Assembly: GCF_020510705.1 (NCBI RefSeq)
Contig: NZ_CP075184.1
Location: 1,240,001-1,304,000 of the forward strand
Source of the DNA: Acidovorax radicis
Lineage (GTDB): Bacteria; Pseudomonadota; Gammaproteobacteria; Burkholderiales; Burkholderiaceae_C
Direction: 5' to 3'
DNA: 64,000 nt
Both the position numbers and the translations under genes were made by a program. Numbering within the stretch: position 1 is the first letter of the stretch; each line of letters opens with the position of its first letter. This document shows positions 48,658 through 59,300 of this stretch, in pieces. The notes below the pieces were generated by a model that saw only the letters and a list, made by a program, of their open reading frames with translations, had not been told where the DNA came from and did not search any database.

Positions 48658-48755
48658 GTTGACGAAGTTCCGAGCTTGTACACATCATCCTGAATATGCA
48701 GGAATGGCCGGCATATGCACAGGCCGCCCATTCTAGGATGCGCAGTTCCCTCCGG

Positions 48756-50948
48756 TCAGAGGGTGATCACCAACTGGTCGGCGTGGGCAGGGCCATACAT
48801 CGCAGGGTCGCTGATGGACGGTTTGCCTGTTTCCAGTCGGCCGGCGAACCGTCGGGTGTACCCCTTGAGTCCAGAGACCGTGACCGTAAAGTCATACCAG
48901 TAGCCGCTGCCCTTCAACGGCCAGTCCATCGCGCCTTCGTTGCCAGCGTTCACCGTCAGGGTTTTGGGTGTGCTGTCGAAATAGGCATTGGCTGTTGCGC
49001 TAAAGGTGCAGGCCGCCAGGCCGGTGTTGCGCAAGGTGAGCATCAGATCGCCGTTTGCGACGTCGTAGCACACTTGCACTTCAGGATTGGGCTGGCCTGG
49101 TCCCGCCAAGGTCTTGGCGTTGCCGGTGAAATGGCGATGGAAGCCATTGGGACCCAACACCCACAGATCGTATTGACCGTTGTCTGTTGCTAAAGACCAG
49201 TTGGTTTTGATCTGTTTGCCCGCTTCTACGGTGTAGCGCCGTGGCAAAGCATCCAGATGCAGGCGGTCATATACCTGAAACACGGCAGCCGCTTGGCCTG
49301 TATTCTCAAAACTCAGGCTCAATTGCTGGTTGGCAGGGATACAAACGGCCGTCACATGCAGTTCGTAGGGAAGGGCGCGGGACGGGCGCGTGCCCTGTTC
49401 CTGCACGGGCATCGATGGAGCGTCTGGCAGCGTTGGTGTGGTGCGGCCGGGCAATGCTGCTGCGCGCTGTGCCGAGGCGGTGGTGGTGGGCAGGTTGTTG
49501 TAGAAGGCGGTGTTGTTCGGGTCTGCAAAATTGAACGTGCTGGTCAGGTCCCCACACACGGCTCTGCGCCAAGCCGAAATGTTCGGCTCCATCACACCAA
49601 ACCGGGTTTCCATGAAGCGGATGACCGAAGTGTGGTCGAAAACCTGCGAATCTACCCAGCCGCCTTTGCTCCACGGCGACACCACATACATAGGCACCCG
49701 CGGGCCCAAGCCGTACGGGCGATGTTTCCACTGCTGCTGGTTGGGGGTGTCGTCGTAGCTCTGGATATTGTGGTGGTGCTCGCCGACCATGCTGGCGGTC
49801 GATTCACCGGCCAGCACGGCGTTGGCAGGGTCTTCGCTCCAACTGGCGTATGACGGCACGGCGGGGGGCGGCATATGGTCGAAGAAGCCGTCGTTTTCAT
49901 CGAAATTGACGAACAGCACGGTCTTGCTCCACACATCGGGATTGGCGGTCAAAGCATCCAGAACCCGCGCTGTGTAGTCTGCGCCTTGCGCAGGGCTTGA
50001 TGGGCCAGGGTGTTCGGAATCTGCTGCAGGCGCAACCACCCAACTGATTTGCGGCAGGGTGCCGTTCAACACGTCCTCTTTGAGCTTGTCCAGCTTGCGG
50101 GTGCTGATGCCGCGCTGGCGCAGTTGTTCGGAGTAACCGGGTTTTTGCTCCCATGCAGCGCGGAAAATCTGAAAACCGGCCAACGAGTTGTCGGTGAAAT
50201 TGTCGTCCATGTCCTCATAAACCTGCCACGTGATGCCGGCGGATTGCAGGCGCTCCGGGTAGGTGGTCCAGTTGTAGCCGCCGTCACCCTTGTCGGCATC
50301 AAACCAGTCATACACATTCGAAATCGACGGCCCGTTGCCCAGTTTCAGCGGATCGTTGGTGCCGGTCCACAAAAACAGGCGGTTGGTGTTGGTGCCGGTT
50401 TGTGTGGAGCAGTGGTAGGCGTCGCAGAGCGTGAAAGCATTGGCCATCGCGTACTGGAACGGGATGTCGGTCTTGTTGAAGTAGCCCATCGAGTGGTTCT
50501 GTTTGGCGGCGGGCCATTGGTCCATGCGACCCAGGTCCCATGCCTGCTGTGCGTCGGCCCAGCTGTGGGGAGTGCCTTCGACCCGCATGTACTCGAAGTG
50601 CTGGGTGGTGTTCAGATGGAACGGGGCAATCCACGCCGGGGTGGCTCCGGCCGTGGCATTGGGTTGGTACCACACGGTCTTGCCGCTGACGCCGTTGCGC
50701 GCGGCCACGGGGATCGGGAAGCGGTCGCCAAACCCACGCACGCCGTTCAGTGCGCCGAAGTAGTGGTCAAACGAGCGGTTCTCCTGAGTCAGCACGACGA
50801 TATGTTCCACGTCCTTGATGGTGCCGGTGGCGTTGTTGGCCTGGATGGCCAGGGCTTTCTGAATAGCTGGCGGAAACATGGCGAGGGCGGCGCTGGAGCC
50901 CGCTGCGGTGGCGGCGGAGCGTAGAAAGTTGCGGCGATTGAGTGTCAT
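48756..50948 (-). CDS. Phosphocholine-specific phospholipase C, Tat-exported
   Basis: 730 residues, family-typical. Tat signal: LNRRNFLRSAATAAGSSAAL (residues 3-22). The phosphoesterase core follows with VVLTQENRSFDHYFGALNGV, NTNRLFLWTGTNDP, WVVAPAADSEHPGPSSPAQG, FVNFDENDGFFDHMPPP and TSVIRFMETRFGV. Two C-terminal repeats (about residues 520-610 and 620-715) match the plc C-terminal domain. Hydrolyses phosphatidylcholine and sphingomyelin head groups outside the cytoplasm. A small lipoprotein-like ORF lies just upstream. Confidence 0.93.
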   Translation of the reverse strand: MTLNRRNFLRSAATAAGSSAALAMFPPAIQKALAIQANNATGTIKDVEHIVVLTQENRSFDHYFGALNGVRGFGDRFPIPVAARNGVSGKTVWYQPNATAGATPAWIAPFHLNTTQHFEYMRVEGTPHSWADAQQAWDLGRMDQWPAAKQNHSMGYFNKTDIPFQYAMANAFTLCDAYHCSTQTGTNTNRLFLWTGTNDPLKLGNGPSISNVYDWFDADKGDGGYNWTTYPERLQSAGITWQVYEDMDDNFTDNSLAGFQIFRAAWEQKPGYSEQLRQRGISTRKLDKLKEDVLNGTLPQISWVVAPAADSEHPGPSSPAQGADYTARVLDALTANPDVWSKTVLFVNFDENDGFFDHMPPPAVPSYASWSEDPANAVLAGESTASMVGEHHHNIQSYDDTPNQQQWKHRPYGLGPRVPMYVVSPWSKGGWVDSQVFDHTSVIRFMETRFGVMEPNISAWRRAVCGDLTSTFNFADPNNTAFYNNLPTTTASAQRAAALPGRTTPTLPDAPSMPVQEQGTRPSRALPYELHVTAVCIPANQQLSLSFENTGQAAAVFQVYDRLHLDALPRRYTVEAGKQIKTNWSLATDNGQYDLWVLGPNGFHRHFTGNAKTLAGPGQPNPEVQVCYDVANGDLMLTLRNTGLAACTFSATANAYFDSTPKTLTVNAGNEGAMDWPLKGSGYWYDFTVTVSGLKGYTRRFAGRLETGKPSISDPAMYGPAHADQLVITL

Positions 50949-50986
50949 GGCGTGTCAAAAATGGGGGGGGGAATTTGATGGATTGG

Positions 50987-51184
50987 TCAGCGTGCGCAGT
51001 GGACTTCGCGGGCTTTCCCGTCAGAGCCGGAGTCGTGACCGCCACCGCAGGCGCTTAAAACCAGGCACACCACCAACCCACTCGCTAGGGCTCTGCCCCA
51101 GCGCCGCAAGGGAATATGGCGTGAGCAGGTTGGAGTTGCTGGCGTGGTGGCTCGGCCGAGCCGATGTGTTGGTGTCGTGCGCAT
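50987..51184 (-). CDS. Possible small lipoprotein upstream of phospholipase C
   Basis: 65 residues. RRWGRALASGLVVCLVLSAC is a good lipoprotein signal with lipobox LSAC, followed by a short Gly/Ser/Asp tail. Only 38 bases separate it from the phospholipase start. The first 35 residues are Thr/Pro/Arg-rich and doubtful, so a later start is possible. Could be a chaperone remnant or an entericidin-like peptide. Confidence 0.4.
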   Translation of the reverse strand: MRTTPTHRLGRATTPATPTCSRHIPLRRWGRALASGLVVCLVLSACGGGHDSGSDGKAREVHCAR

Positions 51185-51601
51185 GGTGGGGATCCAAGGA
51201 GTGGTCAAAGGTAGGTTGCCTGGCCCGGCACCCACTTCAATTCGCGCTGGCTCCAGTGCGGCTTTTTGGGGTTCAGTCCAGCGCCGCTGGACGGCTTGGT
51301 TCCCGGTCAGGTACGACCATGCTATGTGTGCAAAATTACGTTTGTGTGACTTTGTGGTTTTTAAATTTTTGACCGTGCGATGCCGATTGGGGCCGTATGG
51401 GTCGGCCCGTGGTCGCGGGTGCTAGTGCCTGCGGTGGATGGGCGGCAAGGGATGGTGGCCTCGCAGTCGCGTGGTGCTGGACTGCGTGGATCTCCAGAGG
51501 TATGGGCCGGGCGCGATGACCTCGTCTGCGCCAATAGTTGTCAGTTATGAGGGGTGGAACACGTGGCCTGCGTCTTGGGGCTGAGTGTGCCAAGCCCCCT
51601 C
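51185..51601. other. Upstream region of the phospholipase operon
   Basis: About 415 bases with no supported gene; should contain the promoter of the phospholipase operon. A/T-rich patch at 51340-51372. No further motif recognised. Confidence 0.4.
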
Positions 51602-51630
51602 AAAAAAACGGACCTCCCCCGTACGTCCGG
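51602..51630 (-). terminator. Terminator after the copper receptor gene (minus strand)
   Basis: On the minus strand CGGAC (51629-51625) pairs with GTCCG (51613-51609), followed by seven T. Lies about 200 bases beyond the receptor stop. Confidence 0.65.
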
Positions 51631-51830
51631 TCGATCATCTGGCCGTCGCCGGCGGGCGCAGCCTTCGCCGGAGCAACTGTGTTTGGTACTTCAGCATGAA
51701 ACCCCTTGACGTCTGTCCAACTTCCGGGGGGGCTCAAACCCTGCGCGGTTCAGATCCCACCGCCGATCCGCCAGGGCGTGAGATGGTTGGCAACGCCTCG
51801 CGCCCTTGCGGGCCGAGACGCAAATCCGTT

Positions 51831-53954
51831 CTAGAACTTCACGTCGGCGCGAAGCCAAACGCTTCTGCCCGGCTCGTTGATGGACAGGGATCCGGGGTAG
51901 CCAAAGCCAGCGTTTCCAGCAAGGTTCAGGTGTTCGGCATAGGCCTTGTCAAACAGGTTGTCGATGCCCAATGTCAGCTTGACCTGTTGGGTCAGAGCGT
52001 AGCCAGCATGCACCGAGAAAACACCAAACCCTGCGCTGGCTCCAAAGTCGCGGCCCACCACGTTGCCTTGAGCAATGGCATAGCGGTGTTGTGGTGCGAC
52101 CAACCGCAGCAACGCACCGGACGACCATGGCCCGTTGCTGTAATCGGCGCCGATTTTTGCGTCAAACGGTGGAATCTGTGGCAACGGCTTTGCGTCGCTG
52201 GCGTTGCGGGCCCAGGTGTAGGCCATGGTTCCTTGCAGCGTCCAGTGCGGCGTGATGTGATGGCTGCCGCCCAGCTCGAAACCGGCCGTGTTCGCATCGA
52301 CATTGCGGACGACGCCGCTGCCGCTGCGGTAGTCGAACAGGATGAAATCGGTGACTCGCCCCACGTAGGCCGAGCTCCATACTTGCCATGTGTCATTGCG
52401 CCATTGCGCACCTACATCGATTTGTGTAGTTTTTTCGGGGCGCAGCTGATTGAAGGCGTCGCCTGACGCGGCCGCACTGTTGGTTGGAGAGATCAGCTCC
52501 CAGTAGTCCGGGAATCGCTGCACGTGGCCAATGCCTGCGTACCAACTGGTGTTGATGGATTTGACGTCTTGCTCCCACCGAACGAAGCCGCTGGGGAGTG
52601 CGCTTTGCGCGCGGTGGTTGCTGCTCGATACCGTGGTTGCGTCCGTGGCACCCATGCCGCTCATGCTTCCCATGCCTTCGCTTGAACTGACGGGGTAACG
52701 CGATACCTGGCTGTGATCGATGCGCAAGCCGCTGACCAGCTTTCCGCTTTCGCTGGCATGCCACGACGCTTCCGCGAAAACACCGACATCAGAAAAGTTG
52801 GCATCCCGGCGCCACGGCTTGGTGGTGTAGGACACCATTGAGGTGCCGCTGCGTTGGTCATGCCGACTCTTCGTGAAGTCCAGTCCCGCGACGACTTGCC
52901 AATGCTCGACGGGGGCCAGGGTGGCAGCCATGCGTCCTCCGGTGGTGGTCCGGGCGACATTGCTCGCCATGGCCATCGACATGCCCCCCGAGGGCTTGAA
53001 CGGGCGCAGCGTGTAGTTGTCCATCACGTGGTCGGCATCGTTGTAATACAGCTGGGCTTCGAGCTTGGCAACAGCCTGCGTCAGGTTTCTCTTCTCCCAT
53101 CGCAGCGCTGCGCTTTCCCGTTTGAATTGACTGCCGTCCATGCCCCGGCCGCCGTAACGTGCTTCGCCATCACCCGTGCCAGCGGTCACTTCGATCAAGG
53201 TGTTTGCATCGGGGGTGAGTCCCAATGCAATGTCGGTATTCCATTTGTCCCACTTGGACGGAACGATGTTGCCATTCCCGTCCTTGTAGTCCTGACCATG
53301 GGAGTGGTTGGCGGTCACGCGGCCGTAGTAGTGTTCATTGCCGACAGCCAGGTCGATATTCTGGTCGTTGCGCCCTGCCGAGCCGCCCAGTGCGCTGGCA
53401 TTGAAGTGCACTGGGCCGCTGCTGAAGTCAGGCTGCTCGCGGTCAAAACGCACCGTGCCCGCAGAAGCGCCAGGGCCCCATAGCACTGTTTGCGGCCCTT
53501 TGGTGACCGTCAGAACATCGTAGGTCTCGGGGGAGATATAGGAGCTGGGCGCGTCCATCCGGCCGGGGCAAGCGCCCAGCAAGGTGGTGCCATTGGTCAG
53601 GATGGGAAGGCGCGAACCAAACTGGCCGCGAAAGACGGGGTCTCCGTTGGAGCCGCCCGAGCGGATCGCTGAGAACCCCGGGATGCTTTTCAAATAGTCT
53701 GCTGCATCGCTGGCCGGCGCTGGTTGCCGGGGGACTTTGGGGTCGGCGACAACCGTTACGGCCGAGTGGTCGTGCACCGCCGTGACAACCACTTCGTCCA
53801 GAACGCGCGCAGATGGGAGCGTGGTTTCTGCAGCGGTCTGTGCGTGAACGACGGCCATCTGGCTGCAAAGCAGGGCGCATGCGACGACACACGGCGTAGG
53901 GTTCACGCGGGGCGTGAGAAAGCGACGGCGAAAAAAAGGAGGGGTGCGGGTCAT
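51831..53954 (-). CDS. oprC: TonB-dependent copper receptor (OprC/NosA-like)
   Basis: 707 residues from ATG at 53954. Signal peptide (about 1-40, ending VVHAQ), then the plug: ARVLDEVVVTAVHDHSAVTV, ADYLKSIPGFSAIRSGGSNG, DPVFRGQFGSRLPILTNGTT, LLGACPGRMDAPSSYISPET, which is the signature of TonB-dependent copper receptors. Methionine clusters (GGMSMAMASN, EGMGSMSGMG) fit copper binding. The C-terminus ends in a beta-strand with aromatic-last motif (WLRADVKF). Transcribed with the DUF2946 gene upstream. Confidence 0.92.
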   Translation of the reverse strand: MTRTPPFFRRRFLTPRVNPTPCVVACALLCSQMAVVHAQTAAETTLPSARVLDEVVVTAVHDHSAVTVVADPKVPRQPAPASDAADYLKSIPGFSAIRSGGSNGDPVFRGQFGSRLPILTNGTTLLGACPGRMDAPSSYISPETYDVLTVTKGPQTVLWGPGASAGTVRFDREQPDFSSGPVHFNASALGGSAGRNDQNIDLAVGNEHYYGRVTANHSHGQDYKDGNGNIVPSKWDKWNTDIALGLTPDANTLIEVTAGTGDGEARYGGRGMDGSQFKRESAALRWEKRNLTQAVAKLEAQLYYNDADHVMDNYTLRPFKPSGGMSMAMASNVARTTTGGRMAATLAPVEHWQVVAGLDFTKSRHDQRSGTSMVSYTTKPWRRDANFSDVGVFAEASWHASESGKLVSGLRIDHSQVSRYPVSSSEGMGSMSGMGATDATTVSSSNHRAQSALPSGFVRWEQDVKSINTSWYAGIGHVQRFPDYWELISPTNSAAASGDAFNQLRPEKTTQIDVGAQWRNDTWQVWSSAYVGRVTDFILFDYRSGSGVVRNVDANTAGFELGGSHHITPHWTLQGTMAYTWARNASDAKPLPQIPPFDAKIGADYSNGPWSSGALLRLVAPQHRYAIAQGNVVGRDFGASAGFGVFSVHAGYALTQQVKLTLGIDNLFDKAYAEHLNLAGNAGFGYPGSLSINEPGRSVWLRADVKF

Positions 53955-54068
53955 GGAAGTCAAACCTGATGGGCGCGCACATCTGCATCCGGCCCCGGTG
54001 TGGCCGCACTGCACGCGCAAATGAAACAGAAAAGCGAGGAATGAGTGGCCACCCAAGGTGGTCAAGGT

Positions 54069-54476
54069 TCAGGCAGTCTGTTGATCAGGCGGTGCACGCG
54101 ATGGGGGCGGTGGGGCTGTTGCCTTGGCCACGCGCGGCAGTTCTGGCCCCGTCCACAGATGGCCTACGTGGGCTGACGGTGGGCGATATGCCCATTGGGC
54201 GACTGTGGATGGCGTTGATAGTGCCAGGCACAGGGCGCAGGCGGGACTGCCTTCGTGGCCCTGGTGCGCGAGTGCTTCGCTTGAGGTGTTGTCGTGGAAT
54301 GGCGCTGTGGCCTGTGCAGCGGGTGGTCCTTCGCTGCCGATGGTGGTGCAGACATCCACAAGGTGCAACGCCTTGCGCGTCTGCATTCCGGCCAACAGCG
54401 CCGCTGACAAAGCCAGGCCAAACACAAACAGGACCGCGAGGGTCAAGTGGTGGTTTCTGCGAAGGCGCTCCAGCAT
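54069..54476 (-). CDS. DUF2946 copper-associated membrane protein
   Basis: 135 residues from ATG at 54476. Membrane helix near the N-terminus (LTLAVLFVFGLALSAALLAG), then an exported His/Cys region (VDVCTTIG, HQGHEGSPACALCLALS), as in DUF2946 proteins encoded beside copper receptors. Lies 114 bases upstream of oprC on the same strand, so both are probably copper-regulated together. Confidence 0.75.
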   Translation of the reverse strand: MLERLRRNHHLTLAVLFVFGLALSAALLAGMQTRKALHLVDVCTTIGSEGPPAAQATAPFHDNTSSEALAHQGHEGSPACALCLALSTPSTVAQWAYRPPSAHVGHLWTGPELPRVAKATAPPPPSRAPPDQQTA

Positions 54477-54705
54477 GGGTGGATTATCGAGTTGCCGGAA
54501 TGCTATCGATACGGGTGGCGTGCCCATCAATTGATGCCGATCAAGCGCGTGCGTATCGCGGCCGCCGCAGCGGCCCGGTGCAAACGGGCTGTCTTCGGTG
54601 GGGTGCGATGCCAGACCGTGGAAAGAGACGGCGGGCAGCGGGAGCCGCTATGGGGCGACCTGTCACCGTTCCATGCGGTGCGATCAGCGACGGCCTGTAA
54701 CGACG

Positions 54706-54730
54706 AAGCCCCGAGTCAAGGCCGGGGCTT
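54706..54730. terminator. Terminator-like hairpin after metE
   Basis: AAGCCCCG (54706-54713) pairs perfectly with CGGGGCTT (54723-54730). No long T run on either side, so termination efficiency is uncertain. Confidence 0.5.
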
Positions 54731-54768
54731 GGATCAGCACGAGGAAGCGGAGAAGTCTGGCAGTCGCG

Positions 54769-57066
54769 TCAGGCGACGAGGCTTGCGCGCAGCGTTTTTG
54801 CTGCGGCGACCATGTTGGTCAATGCCGCAATCACTTCGGGCCACTGGCGGGTTTTCAGGCCGCAGTCGGGGTTGACCCACAGGCGTTCGGGCGGAATTCT
54901 CGTTGCGGCCTGCTGCATGAGTTGGATCATGTGCTCCTGGGTGGGGATATTGGGCGAATGGATGTCGTAGACGCCGGGCCCCATTTCGTTGGGGTAGTTG
55001 AAATCGTCAAACGCATCCAACAGCTCCATGTCCGAGCGCGAGGTCTCGATGGTGATCACGTCGGCATCCATGTCGGCGATCGACGCGATGATGTCGTTGA
55101 ACTCCGAGTAGCACATGTGTGTGTGGATCTGGGTCTCGTCCCGAACGCCATTGGCCGTGATCCGAAAACTCTCCACCGCCCAGTCCAGGTATTCCTGCCA
55201 TTGCGACTTGCGCAGCGGCAGGCCTTCGCGCAGCGCTGCCTCATCGATCTGGATGACCCGCACGCCCGCTTTTTCCAGGTCCAGTACTTCGTCGCGAATG
55301 GCCAATGCGAGTTGTTTGCACGAGACCGAGCGGGGTTGATCGTCACGCACGAACGACCAGTTGAGGAGGGTGACAGGGCCCGTGAGCATGCCTTTCATCG
55401 GTTTTCCCGTCAGGGACTGGGCGTAGGTCGTCCATTCCACCGTCATGGGGCGCGGACGGTGGATATCACCCAACAAAATCGGTGGTTTCACACAGCGCGA
55501 TCCATACGATTGCACCCAGCCGAACTGGCTGAACACGTAACCTTCGAGTTGCTCTCCAAAATATTCGACCATGTCGTTGCGCTCGGCCTCGCCATGCACC
55601 AGTACGTCCAGACCCAGCGCCTCTTGTTCGCGCACGCTGCGCGCAATCTCTGCATGCATGGCGGCTTTGTAGCCTGATGCGTCCAGATGGCCCGCCTTGA
55701 ATTCGCTGCGCGCGTGGCGGATGTCAGCGGTCTGTGGAAACGAGCCGATGGTTGTGGTGGGATAGACGGGCAGGTTGAGCAAGGCGGATTGTCTTGCGGC
55801 GCGTTGGGTGTACGGACTCTTGCGCAGGCCCAGATGCGGAGCGATATGTGCGACCGCGGCCCGCACCACCGGGTTATGCACGCGTGGTGAAGCGCGGCGC
55901 GCCGCCAATGCGGCCTGATTGGCGGTCAATGCGGCATTCACGGCATGGCGGCCTTCGCGCAGCGCGGTGCCCAGCACCTGCAGCTCTTCGAGCTTTTGCA
56001 GTGCAAAAGACAGCCATGATCTGACTTCGGCATCCAGCTTTTCTTCGCTTGCCAGATCCACAGGCACGTGCAGCAACGAGCATGACGGCGCGATCCATAA
56101 GCGGTCACCCAGGCGTTCGGCCAGGGGCTCGATCCAGTCGAGAACGGCCGTGAGGTCTGTCTTCCAGATATTGCGACCGTTGATGACACCCAGCGAAAGC
56201 ACCTTGTGCGCAGGCAGCAGATTGATCAGCGGCAGCACGCCTTCGCGGTCGTTGATGGCGTCGATGTGTATACCCGCCACTGGCAGGTTTGCCGTGATGT
56301 AAGCGTTTTCTTGCAACTGGCCGAAGTAGGTCGCCAGCAGCAGCTTGACCTTGCAGCTTTTGAGCTGGTGATAGGCCGTGTTGAACGCATGCTGCCAGTC
56401 GGCATCCAGCTCGGTCACCAGGATGGGCTCGTCGATCTGTACCCATTCCACGCCCTGTGCTGCCAGAGTGTTCAGCAACTCGGTGTAGATCACCAGCAGG
56501 CGTGGCAAAAGCGCCAGCCTGTCAGAGTTGTCCTTGGCTTTGCCGATGGAGAGATAGGTCACGGGCCCCACGATCACCGGCTTGGCCTTCACGCCCTGGG
56601 CTTTTGCTTCGGTGAGATGAGCCAGCAGCCGCGTTGTGTCGAGTTTGAACGCGGTGGCCGCGTTGAACTCTGGAACGATGTAGTGGTAGTTGGTGTCAAA
56701 CCACTTCGTCATTTCGCCAGCGGCCACGCCGCCGCAGCAGGCGCTGTGTGCCTCAGCGCTCTTGGCCGACCGCCCGCGCGCCACACGAAAGTAGTTGTCC
56801 AGCGCATCCCCATGAAAGCCGCTCACGCGCTCGGGCAAGTTGCCCAGCGTGAAACTCATGTCCAGCACCTGGTCATAAAACGAGAAATCGCCCACTGGCA
56901 CGAGGTCGATACCCTGCTGATGGGCCCAGTGGCGCTGGCGCAGTTGGGCGCCCAGATCTTTGAGCGACTGTGACGATGACTCGCCTTTCCAGTAGGACTC
57001 CAGCGCGAATTTCAGTTCGCGTTGAGCGCCAATGCGGGGGAAACCGAGGTTGTGGGTGGTGACCAT
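54769..57066 (-). CDS. metE: Cobalamin-independent methionine synthase
   Basis: 765 residues, full length. N-terminal domain: [20 protein letters not shown]. Catalytic C-terminal domain: [60 protein letters not shown]. The zinc ligands are visible: HTHMCYSEF (His and Cys), [10 protein letters not shown] (Glu) and [11 protein letters not shown] (Cys). Transfers the methyl group of 5-methyltetrahydropteroyl-triglutamate to homocysteine in the cytoplasm. Divergent from metR. Confidence 0.97.
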   Translation of the reverse strand: MVTTHNLGFPRIGAQRELKFALESYWKGESSSQSLKDLGAQLRQRHWAHQQGIDLVPVGDFSFYDQVLDMSFTLGNLPERVSGFHGDALDNYFRVARGRSAKSAEAHSACCGGVAAGEMTKWFDTNYHYIVPEFNAATAFKLDTTRLLAHLTEAKAQGVKAKPVIVGPVTYLSIGKAKDNSDRLALLPRLLVIYTELLNTLAAQGVEWVQIDEPILVTELDADWQHAFNTAYHQLKSCKVKLLLATYFGQLQENAYITANLPVAGIHIDAINDREGVLPLINLLPAHKVLSLGVINGRNIWKTDLTAVLDWIEPLAERLGDRLWIAPSCSLLHVPVDLASEEKLDAEVRSWLSFALQKLEELQVLGTALREGRHAVNAALTANQAALAARRASPRVHNPVVRAAVAHIAPHLGLRKSPYTQRAARQSALLNLPVYPTTTIGSFPQTADIRHARSEFKAGHLDASGYKAAMHAEIARSVREQEALGLDVLVHGEAERNDMVEYFGEQLEGYVFSQFGWVQSYGSRCVKPPILLGDIHRPRPMTVEWTTYAQSLTGKPMKGMLTGPVTLLNWSFVRDDQPRSVSCKQLALAIRDEVLDLEKAGVRVIQIDEAALREGLPLRKSQWQEYLDWAVESFRITANGVRDETQIHTHMCYSEFNDIIASIADMDADVITIETSRSDMELLDAFDDFNYPNEMGPGVYDIHSPNIPTQEHMIQLMQQAATRIPPERLWVNPDCGLKTRQWPEVIAALTNMVAAAKTLRASLVA

Positions 57067-57148
57067 GTGCCGTTCTCAAAAAGGTAGGAATCGGCCTATC
57101 GTAAATTTGGATATGAATGAAGTAAAATGGTCTTGTCTCACGTATCAA

Positions 57149-57161
57149 TGAATTTTGATCA
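57149..57161. promoter_or_regulatory. Possible MetR box between metE and metR
   Basis: TGAATTTTGATCA partially matches the MetR consensus TGAA-N5-TTCA within the 102-base divergent gap. It is only 7 bases before the metR start, so it may instead serve autoregulation. Confidence 0.35.
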
Positions 57162-57168
57162 TAAATAA

Positions 57169-58092
57169 ATGCTGGAACGTATTCATTTGGCCATCGTGCA
57201 AGAGGTGGACAAACAGGGGTCACTCACCGCAGCTGCCGATGTGCTGTGCGTCACGCAGTCGGCGTTGAGCCACAGCATGAAAAAGTTGGAACAGCAGTTG
57301 GGCACCGATATCTGGCTGCGTGAGGGGCGCAGCCTGCGTCTCACGCAGGCTGGCCAGTACATGCTGGCCGTCGCGAACCGGGTGCTTCCGCAGTTGGACC
57401 TGGCGGAAAATCTGTTGCGTCAGTTTGCCCAGGGCGAACGGGGCACGCTGCGCATTGGCATGGAGTGCCACCCCTGCTATCAGTGGCTGCTGAAGATTGT
57501 CTCGCCCTACCTGGCGGCATGGCCCGATGTCGACGTAGATGTGAAGCAGAAATTCCAGTTCGGAGGCATTGGCGCGCTGTTTGGCTACGAGATCGACCTG
57601 CTGGTCACGCCCGACCCTCTTTTCAAGCCGGGTCTGCATTTCGAGCCCGTGTTCGATTACGAGCAGGTGCTTGTGGTCGGCAAAAAGCATCCACTGGCCG
57701 CACAGCCTTATGTCAAGCCCGCCCAACTTACCGGGGAGATACTGATTACCTACCCGGTAAGTCCTGAGCGGCTGGACATCTACACCCAGTTCCTCACGCC
57801 CGCAGGCATTGCGCCCCGCCGGCATAAAACCATTGAAACCACCGACATCATGTTGCAAATGGTGGCCAGCGGCCGCGGTGTTGCCGCGCTTCCGCGCTGG
57901 CTGGTGCACGAATATGCCAGCAAGGTCGATGTGGTGCCCGTCAAGCTCGGACGCCAAGGCATTGCCAAGCAGATTCACCTGGGCGCGCGTGAAGGGGATC
58001 TTGATACAGACTACTTGCGGGCTTTTGTGGAGTTTGCCCGCAAATCGGCGCACTCGGCGCATTCGGCGCAAGGTTTGACGCCCGGAGTTTGA
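57169..58092 (+). CDS. metR: LysR-type regulator MetR
   Basis: 307 residues. N-terminal winged HTH: HLAIVQEVDKQGSLTAAADV, LCVTQSALSHSMKKLEQQLG, typical of MetR. The effector domain contains LRIGMECHPCYQWL, the MetR-specific element, and KQKFQFGGIGALFGYEIDLL. Activates metE with homocysteine as co-activator and is divergent from metE as in many proteobacteria. Confidence 0.95.
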   Translation: MLERIHLAIVQEVDKQGSLTAAADVLCVTQSALSHSMKKLEQQLGTDIWLREGRSLRLTQAGQYMLAVANRVLPQLDLAENLLRQFAQGERGTLRIGMECHPCYQWLLKIVSPYLAAWPDVDVDVKQKFQFGGIGALFGYEIDLLVTPDPLFKPGLHFEPVFDYEQVLVVGKKHPLAAQPYVKPAQLTGEILITYPVSPERLDIYTQFLTPAGIAPRRHKTIETTDIMLQMVASGRGVAALPRWLVHEYASKVDVVPVKLGRQGIAKQIHLGAREGDLDTDYLRAFVEFARKSAHSAHSAQGLTPGV

Positions 58093-58247
58093 TGGGCCAC
58101 ACCGATCCCGTCGCACACCGCACCACAACCCCTCAGGGGCTGCGATATATTGAACCGTGAAGCCCTTTATTTTGTCTACCCGGAGCGGCCATTGCTCGCT
58201 CCCTCCGGCCGCGCAGCCCGCCGGATCCATAAGTTGGAAGAATTTTC
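58093..58247. other. Intergenic stretch before selD
   Basis: Contains a GGAGCG/CGCTCC hairpin at about 58181-58201 and TATATT near 58146 as a possible -10. AAGTTGGAAGA precedes the selD start. Nothing else recognised. Confidence 0.4.
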
Positions 58248-59300
58248 ATGCCCCCAGAAACCCCAGCGACCTCCCCCATTCGCCTGACCCAGTACAGCCA
58301 CGGCGCGGGCTGCGGTTGCAAGATAAGCCCCAAAGTGCTCGATGTGATCTTGGCAGGCAGTGGCGCCCAGCACCTCGATGCGCGGCTGTGGGTGGGCAAT
58401 ACGTCCCGGGACGATGCCGCCGTGTATGCACTGGATGGCGAGCGCGGGGTCGTGTCCACGACCGACTTTTTTATGCCCATCGTGGACGACCCCTACGACT
58501 TTGGGCGCATTGCGGCAACCAATGCCATCAGCGACATCTATGCCATGGGGGCCGATCCCTTGATGGCGATTGCGATTCTTGGTTGGCCCGTGAATGTGCT
58601 GCCAGCCGAAGTGGCGCGTGACGTGGTACGGGGCGGGCGGGCGGCGTGTGATGCGGCGGGCATTCCGCTGGCGGGGGGGCACTCCATCGATGCGCCCGAG
58701 CCTATTTTTGGCTTGGCCGTGACAGGGGTCGTCGAAAAGCGCCATCTCAAACGCAATGACACGGCCACCGCAGGCTGCCGGCTCTATCTGACAAAACCGC
58801 TGGGGATAGGCATCCTGACGACGGCCGAAAAAAAATCCCTGCTGCGTCCTGAGGACGTGGGGGTGGCGCGTGACCTGATGTGTACGCTGAACACTCCCGG
58901 TAGCCGGTTCGGCCGGGTGCCCGCCGTGACGGCCATGACGGATGTCACCGGCTTCGGCCTGCTGGGGCACTTGGTCGAGATGGCAGAGGGCAGTGGATTG
59001 ACCGCAGTGATCAACGACAGCGCCGTTCCGCGCCTCGGCGGTGTTGACCATTACATCGCCCAAGGCTGTGTGCCGGGCGGGACACAGCGCAATTTCGACA
59101 GTTATGGTGACAAGATTGCGCCGCTGAGCCCCGCACAAAAAAACCTGCTGTGCGACCCCCAGACCAGCGGTGGTTTATTGGTCGCAGTAAGCCCCGAGGG
59201 CGAGCGCGAGTTTCTCGATGTGGCCTTGTCCCTGGGCTTGGTGCTGGCGCCCATCGGCCATTTGACGGAGCGGCAAAATTTTGCCGTCGAGCTGCGTTGA
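58248..59300 (+). CDS. selD: Selenophosphate synthase
   Basis: 350 residues. The catalytic loop [14 protein letters not shown] (residues about 17-30) carries the catalytic Cys as cysteine, not selenocysteine. [40 protein letters not shown] and [20 protein letters not shown] are the ATP/metal-binding blocks of the AIR-synthase fold. Makes selenophosphate from selenide and ATP. One-base overlap (TGATG) with selU shows an operon for tRNA selenation; selA/selB are not in the window. Confidence 0.97.
   Translation: MPPETPATSPIRLTQYSHGAGCGCKISPKVLDVILAGSGAQHLDARLWVGNTSRDDAAVYALDGERGVVSTTDFFMPIVDDPYDFGRIAATNAISDIYAMGADPLMAIAILGWPVNVLPAEVARDVVRGGRAACDAAGIPLAGGHSIDAPEPIFGLAVTGVVEKRHLKRNDTATAGCRLYLTKPLGIGILTTAEKKSLLRPEDVGVARDLMCTLNTPGSRFGRVPAVTAMTDVTGFGLLGHLVEMAEGSGLTAVINDSAVPRLGGVDHYIAQGCVPGGTQRNFDSYGDKIAPLSPAQKNLLCDPQTSGGLLVAVSPEGEREFLDVALSLGLVLAPIGHLTERQNFAVELR

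Noticed and set aside
50010..50924. 304-residue plus-strand frame opposite phospholipase C
   Set aside because: Val/Gly/Arg-rich shadow of the phospholipase gene; no start signal.
52854..53483. Plus-strand frame opposite the copper receptor
   Set aside because: Shadow frame; the receptor plug and barrel motifs are on the minus strand.
57067..57168. Cobalamin riboswitch upstream of metE
   Set aside because: The divergent gap is only 102 bases, too short and without a B12-box-like sequence.
58290..58330. Selenocysteine-containing SelD
   Set aside because: The catalytic loop reads GAGCGCK with cysteine codons; no in-frame TGA.
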